Assembly: GCA_964349355.1 (NCBI GenBank)
Contig: CAYGFZ010000024.1
Span: 1-29,536 of the forward strand
Direction: 5' to 3'
Length of the DNA: 29,536 nt
Source of the DNA: JAUVXE01 sp964349355
GTDB taxonomy: Bacteria > Actinomycetota > Coriobacteriia > Anaerosomatales > SLCP01
The translations under genes and the position numbers were made by a program. Shown here one piece after another: positions 16,306-23,964 of the stretch; the first letter of the stretch is position 1, and each line of letters opens with the position of its first letter. The notes beneath the pieces were generated by a model, which saw nothing but the letters and a program-made list of their open reading frames with translations, did no database searches and was not told the DNA's origin.

Positions 16306-17654
16306 GTGACGACCAGACAACTCATACAGACCGACGAGAAACTGCCTCTCGTACAGGCTATCCCCCTTGCTCTTCAGCACCTTATGGCGATGTTCGGAGC
16401 CACTGTCTTGGTACCGATACTGACCGGTCTCGACCCGTCGGTCGCCATCATGACGTCAGGTGCCGGAACCATCCTCTACCTGATACTCACGAAGGGCAAG
16501 ATCCCGAGCTTCCTTGGTTCCTCTTTCGCGTTCATCGCACCCATCGCGGCCGTAGCAGGTGTCACCGCCGGCGTGGCCGATCCCCATAAGGTGCCGTACG
16601 CACTTGGCGGCCTGGTAGTCGCAGGTCTCGTGTACGTGTTGGTCGCAGCCATCATCAAGGCTTTCGGAACCAAGTGGCTCTACCGGCTGCTGCCCCCGCG
16701 CTTGTGGGGGCAGTCGTCATCATCATCGGCCTCGGCCTTGCCGCCATCGCGATTAAGATGTCGCTGTTCCCGTTCGCCGACCCGAGTCTCGGGCTCGACT
16801 GGAACCTGGTAGCGGTTGCGTCCATCACGCTCGCTGCGTGTATCGGCTTCTCCAGCTACTTCAAGGGCTTCATCGCGACGATCCCGATCCTGCTCGGTAT
16901 CATCGTCGGCTACCTCGCCGCAATACCCTTCGGTCTGGTGAACTTCCAGCCGGTCCTCGACGCCGCCTGGATCGGATTGCCGACGCTCACGATTGCGAAG
17001 TTCGAGTTCTCCGCGATCATGCTGATCGCTCCGGTAGCCCTAGTGGTCATTATCGAACACATCGGTCACCTGCTCGTGATCAACGAGATCACGGGCAAGG
17101 ATTTCAACCCCCTGCTTCCACAGTCGCTGGCCGGTGACGGTCTGGCGACATCGCTCTCGGCGATGGTGGGAGGCACACCCTCTACGACCTACGCGGAGAA
17201 CATCGGTGTCATGGCTGTCACGCGCATCTATGCGGTCCAGCTCTTCTGGTACGCGGGCGCGTTCGCGTTCGTCATCGGTGGGTTCGTTCCCAAGCTCGGA
17301 GCGCTCATCGGAAGTATCCCGACGCCTGTCATGGGCGGGGTATCGGTCCTGCTCTTCGGCCTCATCGCTGCATCGGGCCTCAGGATGCTTGTAGACAGCG
17401 GTATCGACTACAGCCACAGCAGGAACCTGATTCTGTCGAGCATCGTGCTCGTACTCGGTATCGGCATGGAGGTCGGTGAGATCAAGATTCCTGTGGGCGA
17501 ATACACGGTCCCGGGAATGGCACTCGCGACAGTCGTCGGCGTGATCCTCAATCTGATCCTGCCGCCCGAAAGCAAAGGACTCGTAGTCGATTCGCCGGAC
17601 TTCAGCGCGGACGTACAGTCAGACGCGGCTCACAACAACATATCCAACAGCTGA
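16306..17654 (+). CDS. Uracil/xanthine permease, NCS2 family (UraA-like), with a one-base frameshift
   Basis: The first part (16306 to about 16697) reads PLALQHLMAMFGATVLVP and GSSFAFIAPIAAVAG. The second part continues in another frame with VGAVVIIIGLGLA, the proton/substrate-site block VVIIEHIGHLLV and the signature GGTPSTTYAENIGVMAVTRI, all of UraA/PyrP type. At 16693-16697 there are five Cs; one more C would join KWLYRLLPP to ALVGAVVII and restore about 449 residues. So either a base was lost in the genome or in the assembly. The downstream part looks fully conserved, which argues against old decay. The start is GTG 16306. A strong hairpin follows the gene. Confidence 0.88.
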
Positions 17655-17703
17655 GGCTGTCACAGCGAGAAGACACCGCTCACGGCGGAGCGTGTCTCGC
17701 ACA

Positions 17704-17747
17704 GACAGGCCCCGGACTTCGCATAACACGCGGAGCCGGGGCCTGTC
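17704..17747 (+). terminator. Strong hairpin after the permease operon
   Basis: GACAGGCCCCGG (17704-17715) pairs perfectly with CCGGGGCCTGTC (17736-17747) around a 20-base loop. There is no T run, so it may terminate with help or protect the 3' end. A weaker imperfect hairpin lies just upstream (about 17670-17697). The rest of 17655-17960 shows only a TGATAATG segment (17833-17840) that could be a -10 element without a clear -35. Confidence 0.6.
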
Positions 17748-17960
17748 GGCGTGTCGTGATAGGAGATTCATCCGTGCTAGACATCCGGAAAGCAGCACGG
17801 CATACACTCTGGCGTGCGCACGCCCGTAAGTCTGATAATGTATCTTATGTGAAGTAGGCATCAGGCAACTCGAAGTGCCATCGCCGGCCTCACGGCCCCC
17901 TCGGTTGTCCTTCTCGCAATCCGCCTGCGCCGCCGCCTCGGCTCTGATACCCTTGGCCCC

Positions 17961-18086
17961 ATGCGATACCTGATCTGTCTCATACGCGGGCATGTCTGGG
18001 AAGAACCCGTTCGCGAGGCCGCGTTCGACCAGAAATGCCACCGGTGCGGTCGCTGGCTCTCCGGTTACGGTCGGCAGTGGAGCTAA
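17961..18086 (+). CDS. Small protein with a CxxC zinc-knuckle-like motif
   Basis: A 41-residue frame starts MRYLICLIRGHVWEE and ends KCHRCGRWLSGYGRQWS. The arrangement CLIRGHxW ... CHRCGRW, with one Cys and one His in the first half and CxxC in the second, looks like a very small zinc-binding protein of the type seen as short GHxW...CxRCG peptides in phages and actinobacteria. No Shine-Dalgarno sequence is visible before ATG 17961, and the frame is too short for codon statistics, so this is tentative. It faces the next gene tail to tail. Confidence 0.4.
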   Translation: MRYLICLIRGHVWEEPVREAAFDQKCHRCGRWLSGYGRQWS

Positions 18087-18107
18087 GTCGCCTCGGCGAC
18101 CATCACA

Positions 18108-18413
18108 CTATGTACCGGCGTGGTATCGGTCCTCGAACTGAGACTTGGTGAGCTCCTCGAGCGACTCGGTAGCACTCTCAAGAGCCGCGTGTGCCTCTTC
18201 GGCGCTGCCGAAGCACCCGATCCGAGTGACCTCCTCGGCATCATCGAGTGTGACCGACTCCAGTATCCAGTCCTCGTTCTCACCGGGCACGGTGACCGGC
18301 GGTGTCCGGTAAAGAATGTCCTCGCGCCACTCGAGATCCGGTTCATCCGTGTCGTCGAGCCGAGTCACCCGCAGCCGGTAGAAGTCCTGTGCCGCTCCGA
18401 TGATGCGCCCCAT
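18108..18413 (-). CDS. Hypothetical acidic protein
   Basis: This 101-residue protein (MGRIIGAAQDFYRLRVTRLDD at its start) is acidic and has no membrane segment or motif that I recognise. The C-terminal part from EDWILESVTLDDAEEV resembles a small alpha/beta domain with a helix EEAHAALESATESLEEL. I chose ATG 18413 because GAGGGGA lies a few bases upstream; a GTG at 18425 would add four residues. It is last in a minus-strand group after the SH3b gene, 44 bp apart. Function unknown. Confidence 0.65.
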   Translation of the reverse strand: MGRIIGAAQDFYRLRVTRLDDTDEPDLEWREDILYRTPPVTVPGENEDWILESVTLDDAEEVTRIGCFGSAEEAHAALESATESLEELTKSQFEDRYHAGT

Positions 18414-18457
18414 GGCTCCCCTCACCCGAATGTCTGTTCGATGACTTGGCGTACGAC

Positions 18458-18874
18458 CTATTCGCGCAACTCGGTGTATTGCGAGTTCGTAGAGACGTAC
18501 CCTTCAACTCCATCGCCGTCGCGGACGTGGTACCAGCCGTCTACGGTGCCAAGGTGCGTCAGTTCATCGTTGAGTCGGAGTCCGCGGATGAGTTCTCCGT
18601 CCCGGGCGGGCTCACGGCGGAAGTTGAGTCCTTCGATGATCACCACGACCGTGCCCTGTCCCGCGGACTCCGTCTCCGGCTCCCCCGGCTCCTCCGGCTC
18701 ACCTTCAGCCGCGGCCTCGTCTCCGTCTGGAGTCGCGGTAGCCTCCCCGGAGGTCTGGGGCCCTTCTGCCGAGCCGCGGTAGTCGCTGATCCAACTGTTG
18801 ACGACAAGAAGTAGGCTGAGGAGCGCAATGACTCCGATGGTGGCACGTATTGGTGTCGGGGCGCCTCGGCTCAT
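18458..18874 (-). CDS. Membrane-anchored SH3b-domain protein
   Basis: The 138-residue product has one N-terminal membrane segment (about residues 11-29, TIGVIALLSLLLVVNSWI), a long acidic Glu/Pro/Gly linker (about 33-70), and a bacterial SH3 (SH3_3) domain at about 72-137. The domain shows LNFRREPARDGELIRGL and DGWYHVRDGDGVEGYVS, the usual LNVRxxP...GWxxV...GWV pattern. Such domains bind peptidoglycan or cell-wall peptides, so it probably acts on the outer face of the membrane. ATG 18874 overlaps the stop of the preceding 183-residue gene by 4 bp (ATGA), so the two are translationally coupled. Confidence 0.82.
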   Translation of the reverse strand: MSRGAPTPIRATIGVIALLSLLLVVNSWISDYRGSAEGPQTSGEATATPDGDEAAAEGEPEEPGEPETESAGQGTVVVIIEGLNFRREPARDGELIRGLRLNDELTHLGTVDGWYHVRDGDGVEGYVSTNSQYTELRE

Positions 18875-19422
18875 ATGTACAGACCTCCACCGTAGACTGC
18901 GATCTCATCCTCATCGAGATGATACCGCTTACAGGCAGTCTTGAGTCGCCCATCGGCTGCATCGAACACCGTCGAGACCCGTGCAAGATCGATCGCTGTC
19001 AGCGCCTCGAAGACCTCCTCGGGCTCCGCCGACTCCCCTACCCTGGCGGCTTCCTCGTAGACCACGAAAGCCGCATCCGCAAGACCCTCCGCCACAGGGA
19101 CGAGGGAACCCGGTAACGCCCGGGTATCCAGCTCCTCGACAGCGATCTCCATGCTCGCGGCCACCTCTGCCAGCGCTCGCCTGTCCTCGCTCTCCGGATG
19201 CAGGGCGAACTCTTCGAGTCCGGTATCATCACCCTCGGCAAGATGGAAAATGACCGCCTCGAGTGCGCGGCGAGACGCCAGTATCCCCTCACGGCGACCT
19301 ACGAGCGAGACGAGGGTTCTGTGCACGGAACTGAGCCACAGGGCTCGAACGCCGAAGAAACCTCCGACGGCGGCACTGAGCACGCCTACGGCCAGTACGA
19401 TCCAGACCCAGATGTCGGCCAT
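18871..19422 (-). CDS. Hypothetical protein with an N-terminal membrane anchor
   Basis: The 183-residue protein has one N-terminal hydrophobic segment (VWIVLAVGVLSAAVGGFFGV, about residues 6-25). A mostly helical, acidic cytoplasmic region follows, with no motif I recognise. The ribosome site GAGAGGAG precedes ATG 19422. It overlaps the SH3b gene and follows the phenylacetate-CoA ligase remnant. Coupling to the SH3b gene suggests a joint envelope role, but that is inference. Confidence 0.75.
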   Translation of the reverse strand: MADIWVWIVLAVGVLSAAVGGFFGVRALWLSSVHRTLVSLVGRREGILASRRALEAVIFHLAEGDDTGLEEFALHPESEDRRALAEVAASMEIAVEELDTRALPGSLVPVAEGLADAAFVVYEEAARVGESAEPEEVFEALTAIDLARVSTVFDAADGRLKTACKRYHLDEDEIAVYGGGLYI

Positions 19423-19458
19423 GCTGGTCAGTTGGAGCTCCTCTCCGATACTACAGAA

Positions 19459-19944
19459 CTAGCAACCGTCGTCCCTCAGGTCCAGTACGCGCTGTACCTT
19501 TCCGGCGGTGCGCTCGATCATACCCGGCTTCACGAGAGTGACCTTCACGTGGAGCCCGAGGGCGGCGTGTAGCCGCTCGGCCACGTTCTTTGTGAAGGCG
19601 ACCATATCGGCCATGATATCGGAAAAGACCTCCTCGGCGACTTCCATCCTCACCTTGATGTCGTCCAGACCGTGTTTGCGATCCACGACCAGCAGATAGT
19701 GAGGCCGCACGCTCTCGATCTAGAAGAGTACATCTTCGACCGGGCTCGGGAAGACGTTCACCCCGCGAATGATAAGCATGTCGTTGGTCCGCTGCCGGAC
19801 CGGACGCATGCGCGCAAGGGTGCGCCCACACACACAGGGAGTCCTGTCGATCACGGTGAGATCGTGTGTCCGGTAGCGCACGACGGGGAACGCCTCCTTC
19901 GTGAGAGGCGTCAGGACGAGCTCGCCCGAGACTCCCGGACCCAT
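19459..19944 (-). pseudogene. C-terminal remnant of a phenylacetate-CoA ligase (PaaK-type)
   Basis: The frame reads GPGVSGELVLTPLTKEAF, VVRYRTHDL, PCVCGRTL and RTNDMLIIRGVNVFPSPVED, then TAG at 19720-19722. It continues in the same frame as IESVRPHYLLVVDRK to GMIERTAGKVQRVLD. This is the C-terminal third of PaaK/F390-synthetase-like adenylating enzymes. The stop falls where relatives have Glu, so GAG to TAG is the simplest change. All of the N-terminal AMP-binding domain is missing: the homology begins about 7 bp after the stop of the NlpC/P60 gene. The gene is truncated and interrupted, and so should be inactive as a ligase. Confidence 0.88.
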
Positions 19945-19951
19945 GCGGGTT

Positions 19952-21136
19952 CTACGGCCTAGTCGCTCCCACGTAGTCTCCTCGTCGGTCCACACGGCTC
20001 GTCAGAGAATCGACACGCACGTTAGCGCCGGTGAAAGGCGCGTGGACGTAGTCTCCTCCCCCAACGAAGATCCCCACGTGGTGCACCCGATCAGGATTGC
20101 CATCGTAGCCGAAGAAGACAAGGTCGCCCGGGAGCAGAAGATCCATACGGTCAGGAGGGATGTACCCGCCGACCGTGAACTGTGAACGACTGTTGCGGGG
20201 AATGATGATCCCGATCTCCCGGTAGACGTACTGGGTGAGTCCGGAGCAATCGAAACCGGCAGGTGTCGAACCTCCCCATCGATACGGCACGCCGAGGTAC
20301 GCCATCGCTGTGGTTACTGCGGCAGGGTTGCCCGGTCCGAGCGCAGAAGCGTCGAACTCTCGCCCGTTGGGGTAGGCGACCCGCGCACTCCCATCACCCG
20401 ATCTGACCCCGTTCGCCGCCGCGGCGGCAGCAGCCTCGGCAGCTCGACGTGCAGCCTCCTCGGCCGCACGAGCACGCTCCTCGGCCTCGATGCGAAGCCG
20501 CTCTTCCTCCTCGGCGATGAGGCGCGATATCTCCGCATCGAGTTCGCGTACGTAGCGATCCTGACGCGCGAGGGCTGCATCGATCTCCTTACGCTTGGCC
20601 TCCGCCTGTCGGCGCAGGGCGATCTGCTCGTCCTGCCGGCGTTCGAGCGCCTTCTGCGCCGATTCGAGTTCTTCCTTCGCAAAGCGCACCGTCTCGACAA
20701 GCGACGCGTCGTTTCTCGATACCCGCCGGTACCATTCCACGCGTGTCAGCAGCTCCTGAAACGATTGAGTGCCGAGGACGACCTCGAGAATGTGAACCCC
20801 ACCTGAGCGGTAGATGCTACTAGCACGCGTCTCAAGGGTGTCCTGAGCCCGGGCAAGGTCGAGAGTGGCGGCAGAAATCCGCTCGCGCATCTGGTCGATA
20901 TCTGCCCGCGTGACGGCGAGAGATTCGTTGATCTGCTCGTATTCCTCATGGCGAAGTTCCGCGAGGGCCGCAAGCTCCTCGAGTTCCGCCGAGGCTGCCT
21001 GTGCGCGTTCACGCTGTTCTTCGATCTCGGGAGTGGAGGGTGTCGCGTATCCATGCGGTAGTGCGCCTGTAACCAGCGCAACCGCAACCGCGAGTACGAA
21101 GGTCTGTACGACCAGTGTGCCGGGCGTGATCCGCAC
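19952..21136 (-). CDS. Secreted coiled-coil NlpC/P60 peptidoglycan hydrolase
   Basis: The 394-residue protein has a signal peptide (about 1-31, VQTFVLAVAVALVTGAL). A long coiled coil rich in Glu/Arg/Ala follows (about 36-250, ending in an Ala/Glu run), then a C-terminal NlpC/P60 domain. The catalytic Cys is in GFDCSGLTQYV and the His in VHHVGIFVGGGDYVHAP. The fold cleaves stem peptides in peptidoglycan, and the coiled coil resembles PcsB/RipA-type regulatory domains that respond to FtsEX. The start is GTG 21136, after AGGAGG (plus-strand 21141-21146); the longer open frame has no signal peptide start. It is divergent from the RlpA-like gene. Confidence 0.92.
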   Translation of the reverse strand: MRITPGTLVVQTFVLAVAVALVTGALPHGYATPSTPEIEEQRERAQAASAELEELAALAELRHEEYEQINESLAVTRADIDQMRERISAATLDLARAQDTLETRASSIYRSGGVHILEVVLGTQSFQELLTRVEWYRRVSRNDASLVETVRFAKEELESAQKALERRQDEQIALRRQAEAKRKEIDAALARQDRYVRELDAEISRLIAEEEERLRIEAEERARAAEEAARRAAEAAAAAAANGVRSGDGSARVAYPNGREFDASALGPGNPAAVTTAMAYLGVPYRWGGSTPAGFDCSGLTQYVYREIGIIIPRNSRSQFTVGGYIPPDRMDLLLPGDLVFFGYDGNPDRVHHVGIFVGGGDYVHAPFTGANVRVDSLTSRVDRRGDYVGATRP

Positions 21137-21202
21137 GGGACCTCCTGCTGCATCGACTCGTCTACGTTCGAGGTCGCACCGCGCCACGATTCTGCCGCGA
21201 TG

Positions 21203-21230
21203 CTGACCGGCACCTCGATAATGGTATCAT
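21203..21230 (+). promoter_or_regulatory. Putative promoter of the RlpA-like gene
   Basis: CTGACC (21203-21208) and TATCAT (21225-21230) are 16 bp apart, matching four and five of six consensus bases. The predicted start near 21237 leaves a leader of about 44 nt before ATG 21281. Confidence 0.5.
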
Positions 21231-21280
21231 ATCCCCGCAGCGCAGCGCCTTGTGGGCGCCGTCGCCTCGAAGGGCCGCAG

Positions 21281-22348
21281 ATGAATCGGACTCGCTTCAT
21301 AGCAGAAACACTCGTCATCGCGTGCCTCCTCGGGGTCGGCGGTCCGATGGGTAGATCGGCTCTTGCAACGCCCAGCGAGACCCCCTCGGCCCCCGCCTCT
21401 CCCACCCTCGATGCCGCCACCAAGCGCGTCTTGGAACTTGAGGAGGCTATCGAGAACCACCGCGGTGAGCGCACCGCCCTTGAGGAGCGGATCGAGGTTA
21501 CGAACATCCGCATCGTCCAGCAGCAGGAATTGGTTGCGGAAGCGCGTTCCCGTTTGGCTGACACTCGCGCTGCCTACCGCGGACGTATGGTCGAGATCTA
21601 TAAGTCTCGACTGACCGACCCGGTCAGCGTGCTCCTGACCGCAGATTCGATGGCCCAATTCTACTCACGAATCCAGCTACTCAGCCGCATCGCCGAGCGG
21701 GATCGCCGAGCTTACGAGGATGCGATAATAGCGGCGGCGGAATCGGAGTTTCAGGTGGCATACCTCGACGATCTCAAAGCGCAGGACGTCGCCTTGCGCC
21801 AGATGCACGCCACCACCGCCGGGGAACTCGATGTCGCCCTTGAGGAACAGAAGGCTCTCGTCGTCCGACTTACGGCCGAGGCACGCGCCGCTATCGCCAC
21901 CCGCAGACAGGCCAACGCCCGGACCCGAGCCCAGTGGAAAGACGCATCCGTCCCGCTCAATGACAGTGTCGACAAAGTGCCCGGAGTCGTAGAGCCCTAC
22001 ACGGACCGGATCTACCTCGTCTCCACATTCCACCCGCGCCGATACCGCTCTCTCGGGAGGACGGAAACTGCATTCTGTTCCTGGTACGGCAACGAGTTCC
22101 ATGGGCGCATGACCGCATCAGGGCAAATCTACAACCAGAACGACTTCACGTGCGCGTCTCGGACACTCCCGTTCGGTACGCGACTCGCTCTGACACATGG
22201 CGAGAGGAGAATCATCGTGGTCGTAACCGACCGGGGCCCCTTCATCGCCGGGCGCGACCTCGACCTTTCGCGCGCTGCAGCACAAGCTCTCGGCTTCTCC
22301 GGGCTTGCGACCGTGCATGTGGAGTACGTGGAAGCGCTTCGCGACTGA
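21281..22348 (+). CDS. Secreted coiled-coil protein with an RlpA-like double-psi beta-barrel domain
   Basis: The 355-residue protein has a signal peptide (MNRTRFIAETLVIACLLGVG, about 1-30) and a coiled coil (about 45-225; ELEEAIENHRGERTALEERIE, then VEIYKSRLTDPVSVLL, a block also seen in the NlpC/P60 neighbour as an IYRSGG-type segment). The C-terminal RlpA-like domain (about 265-355) shows FCSWYGNEFHGRMTASGQ, ASRTLPFGTRLALTH and VVVTDRGPFIAGRDLDLSRAAA. RlpA of Pseudomonas is a lytic transglycosylase; the Asp in DRGPF is the conserved residue. ATG 21281 follows GAAGGG. The domain pairing with a coiled coil suggests a cell-wall remodelling partner of the divergent hydrolase. Catalytic activity is inferred. 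Confidence 0.88.
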   Translation: MNRTRFIAETLVIACLLGVGGPMGRSALATPSETPSAPASPTLDAATKRVLELEEAIENHRGERTALEERIEVTNIRIVQQQELVAEARSRLADTRAAYRGRMVEIYKSRLTDPVSVLLTADSMAQFYSRIQLLSRIAERDRRAYEDAIIAAAESEFQVAYLDDLKAQDVALRQMHATTAGELDVALEEQKALVVRLTAEARAAIATRRQANARTRAQWKDASVPLNDSVDKVPGVVEPYTDRIYLVSTFHPRRYRSLGRTETAFCSWYGNEFHGRMTASGQIYNQNDFTCASRTLPFGTRLALTHGERRIIVVVTDRGPFIAGRDLDLSRAAAQALGFSGLATVHVEYVEALRD

Positions 22349-22376
22349 CTCGCCGCCGACCGAGCCCCGATTCGAC

Positions 22377-22892
22377 CTAAGTTACGTGGATCAACGACAC
22401 GATCTTGCGATCGGCGATCCTCCTGCGGCCCTCGAGAAAATCCAACTCGATCAAGAAGGCGAGACCGGCGATCTTCGCCCCGGTAGTCTCAACGAGTTGG
22501 GTCTTTGCGGCTGCTGTTCCGCCGGTAGCCAGAACGTCATCGACGATCAGGACGACATCGTCAGAACTGATCGCATCCAGATGCATCTCGAGGCTGTCGA
22601 TCCCGTACTCCAGGGCGTACTCGGCCTTCGCGGTCTGCCACGGCAACTTGCCTGGCTTGCGAGCCGGGACGAAACCCGCACCGAGCTTGTAAGCGAGCGC
22701 TCCACCGAAGATAAACCCGCGTGCTTCAGCGCCGAGCACCTTGGTTATGCCTGCATCAGCGAACTCCTCGGCGATCGTGTCTATCGCCTGACGGTAGCCC
22801 TCGGGGCTTGCAAGAAGCGGGGTGATGTCCTTGAAAACGATACCTTGCTTGGGAAAGTCGGGGATGTCGCGGATGTAGCTTTCCAGATTCAT
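22377..22892 (-). CDS. apt: Adenine phosphoribosyltransferase
   Basis: Apt converts adenine and PRPP to AMP in purine salvage. The 171-residue product starts MNLESYIRDIPDFPKQGIVF and has the hood block FKDITPLLASP, GAEARGFIFGGALAY, and the PRPP loop VLIVDDVLATGGTA. Length and motifs are canonical. GGAGG lies just before the ATG. It is the last gene of the minus-strand cluster, 90 bp after hpt, and it converges with the RlpA-like gene 28 bp away. Confidence 0.97.
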   Translation of the reverse strand: MNLESYIRDIPDFPKQGIVFKDITPLLASPEGYRQAIDTIAEEFADAGITKVLGAEARGFIFGGALAYKLGAGFVPARKPGKLPWQTAKAEYALEYGIDSLEMHLDAISSDDVVLIVDDVLATGGTAAAKTQLVETTGAKIAGLAFLIELDFLEGRRRIADRKIVSLIHVT

Positions 22893-22982
22893 CGGTCCTC
22901 CAGGTTAGGCAGAGCTGACGGAGAAACAATAGACGTATCGGACTGCAGCGACCAATCGTCGCACTCCGGACACGGCGAATGG

Positions 22983-23531
22983 CTATCCGAGTACCACCTC
23001 GTCACGGACTATAGCGACATAGGGTAACTCCCGGTAGCGGCCGTCGATATCCAGCCCGTATCCAACCAGGAACCGGTCGGGCACAGAAAACCCACGATAG
23101 GCGATGGGCAGGTCGACGATTCGACGGACGTCTTTGTCAAGCAGTGTGCAGACCTCGACAGACGCAGGATTGCGCCCACGGAGAACCGACAGGATGTAGT
23201 TCAAAGTGAGTCCGGTATCGATGATGTCCTCGATGACGATCACCGAAGCCCCTTCGATCGAGTCGTCGAGGTCCTTTGTGATGCGGACTGCGCCACCAGT
23301 ACCCGTCGCGAACGACGAGATCGCCATGAAGTCGATGCTCAGCGGTGCGTCGATAGCTCGGGCGAGATCGGCAAGAAAGAACATCCCGCCTTTCAAGATG
23401 GTGATCAAACGCAGATCATGGCCGGAGTGATCGACGGCTATTGCCGCACCGATCTCGGCCACCCGCGCAGCGATCTGCTCCTCTGTGACGAGCATCCGCT
23501 CGACGATCCCCCCGGGTGCGACCAGCGTCAT
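22983..23531 (-). CDS. hpt: Hypoxanthine phosphoribosyltransferase
   Basis: Hpt salvages hypoxanthine and guanine to IMP and GMP. The 182-residue protein has the PRPP loop VIVIEDIIDTGLTLN and ILKGGMFFLADL, with VPDRFLVGYGLD near the end, all canonical. ATG 23531 overlaps the upstream nuclease-like gene by 4 bp (ATGA) and has GGGGGAG upstream. The family usually begins at MLVTEEQIAARV, so ATG 23495 is an alternative start. Gene neighbours include apt and, on the other side, the division and signalling genes. Confidence 0.96.
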   Translation of the reverse strand: MTLVAPGGIVERMLVTEEQIAARVAEIGAAIAVDHSGHDLRLITILKGGMFFLADLARAIDAPLSIDFMAISSFATGTGGAVRITKDLDDSIEGASVIVIEDIIDTGLTLNYILSVLRGRNPASVEVCTLLDKDVRRIVDLPIAYRGFSVPDRFLVGYGLDIDGRYRELPYVAIVRDEVVLG

Positions 23532-23959
23532 CTATCTCCCCCGTCACCAGGGTCGGCTGAGAGACCGCCCCCCTCGGCAAGTGGGCGCTCGGACACCGCG
23601 AGACCGAACCTGGCGAGCAACCTGCGAAAATCCTTCTGATAGAAGATCTTCACGTTCACGTCCGGGTAGAGCTCCTTCAGTCGCCGGACCTTTCGGTTCT
23701 TCTTGGTGACAAGTTTTTGACTCATCGTCGTCAACTCGATGTAGAGTTCGAAGTCGGGCAGATAGAAGTCGGGCGTGAATGAGGCGACCACACGACCGTC
23801 TCCGTCCCATTCGATCGGAAAGGTCGTGGGCTCGTACTCCCAGCGGATACGATAGAAATTGAGTATCTCTGCTGCGACCCTCTCGCTTGGGTGCGCAAAG
23901 TCTATCGTGGCGGGATCAGGACCGTTGCGCTCCCGGTCATGTGGCTCGTGTGTCGGCAT
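23528..23959 (-). CDS. Predicted PD-(D/E)XK-like nuclease-fold protein
   Basis: The 143-residue protein has a conserved core: HPSERVAAEILNFYRIRWEYEP, then SFTPDFYLPDFELYIEL, a lysine-rich helix (QKLVTKKNRKVRRL) and KIFYQKDFRRLL. Asp64 in TPDF and Glu75 in YIEL are placed like the PD...E pair of PD-(D/E)XK enzymes, with an early Glu (31) in the first helix. The lysine normally two residues after the Glu is Thr77 here, so the catalytic lysine would have to be Lys82 or nearby, and activity is unproven. It starts 5 bp after the ftsR-like gene and overlaps hpt by 4 bp, so it is firmly inside the operon. The C-terminal 25 residues are Gly/Asp-rich and probably disordered. Confidence 0.7.
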   Translation of the reverse strand: MPTHEPHDRERNGPDPATIDFAHPSERVAAEILNFYRIRWEYEPTTFPIEWDGDGRVVASFTPDFYLPDFELYIELTTMSQKLVTKKNRKVRRLKELYPDVNVKIFYQKDFRRLLARFGLAVSERPLAEGGGLSADPGDGGDR

Positions 23960-23964
23960 GCTCC

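Noticed and set aside
14733..16325. A 530-codon minus-strand open frame across the purine permease
   Set aside because: Its translation is mostly Asp, Glu, His and Arg with no recognisable domain, as expected of the antisense of a high-GC membrane-protein gene. The plus-strand permease has clear family motifs.
16690..16700. Programmed -1 frameshifting in the C run of the uracil permease
   Set aside because: The context is not a canonical X XXY YYZ slippery heptamer and I see no obvious downstream pseudoknot. UraA-family genes are not known to use recoding.
16674..17654. Independent short permease starting at GTG 16674
   Set aside because: It would lack the first membrane segments; adding one C upstream fuses it perfectly with the preceding frame, so it is the second part of one gene.
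17619..18041. A 140-codon minus-strand open frame after the uracil permease
   Set aside because: It runs antisense through the permease end and the terminator hairpin, and its composition is not protein-like. The plus-strand 41-residue frame is more plausible there.
19720..19722. TAG read through as an amino acid such as pyrrolysine
   Set aside because: The gene also lacks its N-terminal two thirds, so a simple nonsense mutation in a decaying pseudogene explains it.
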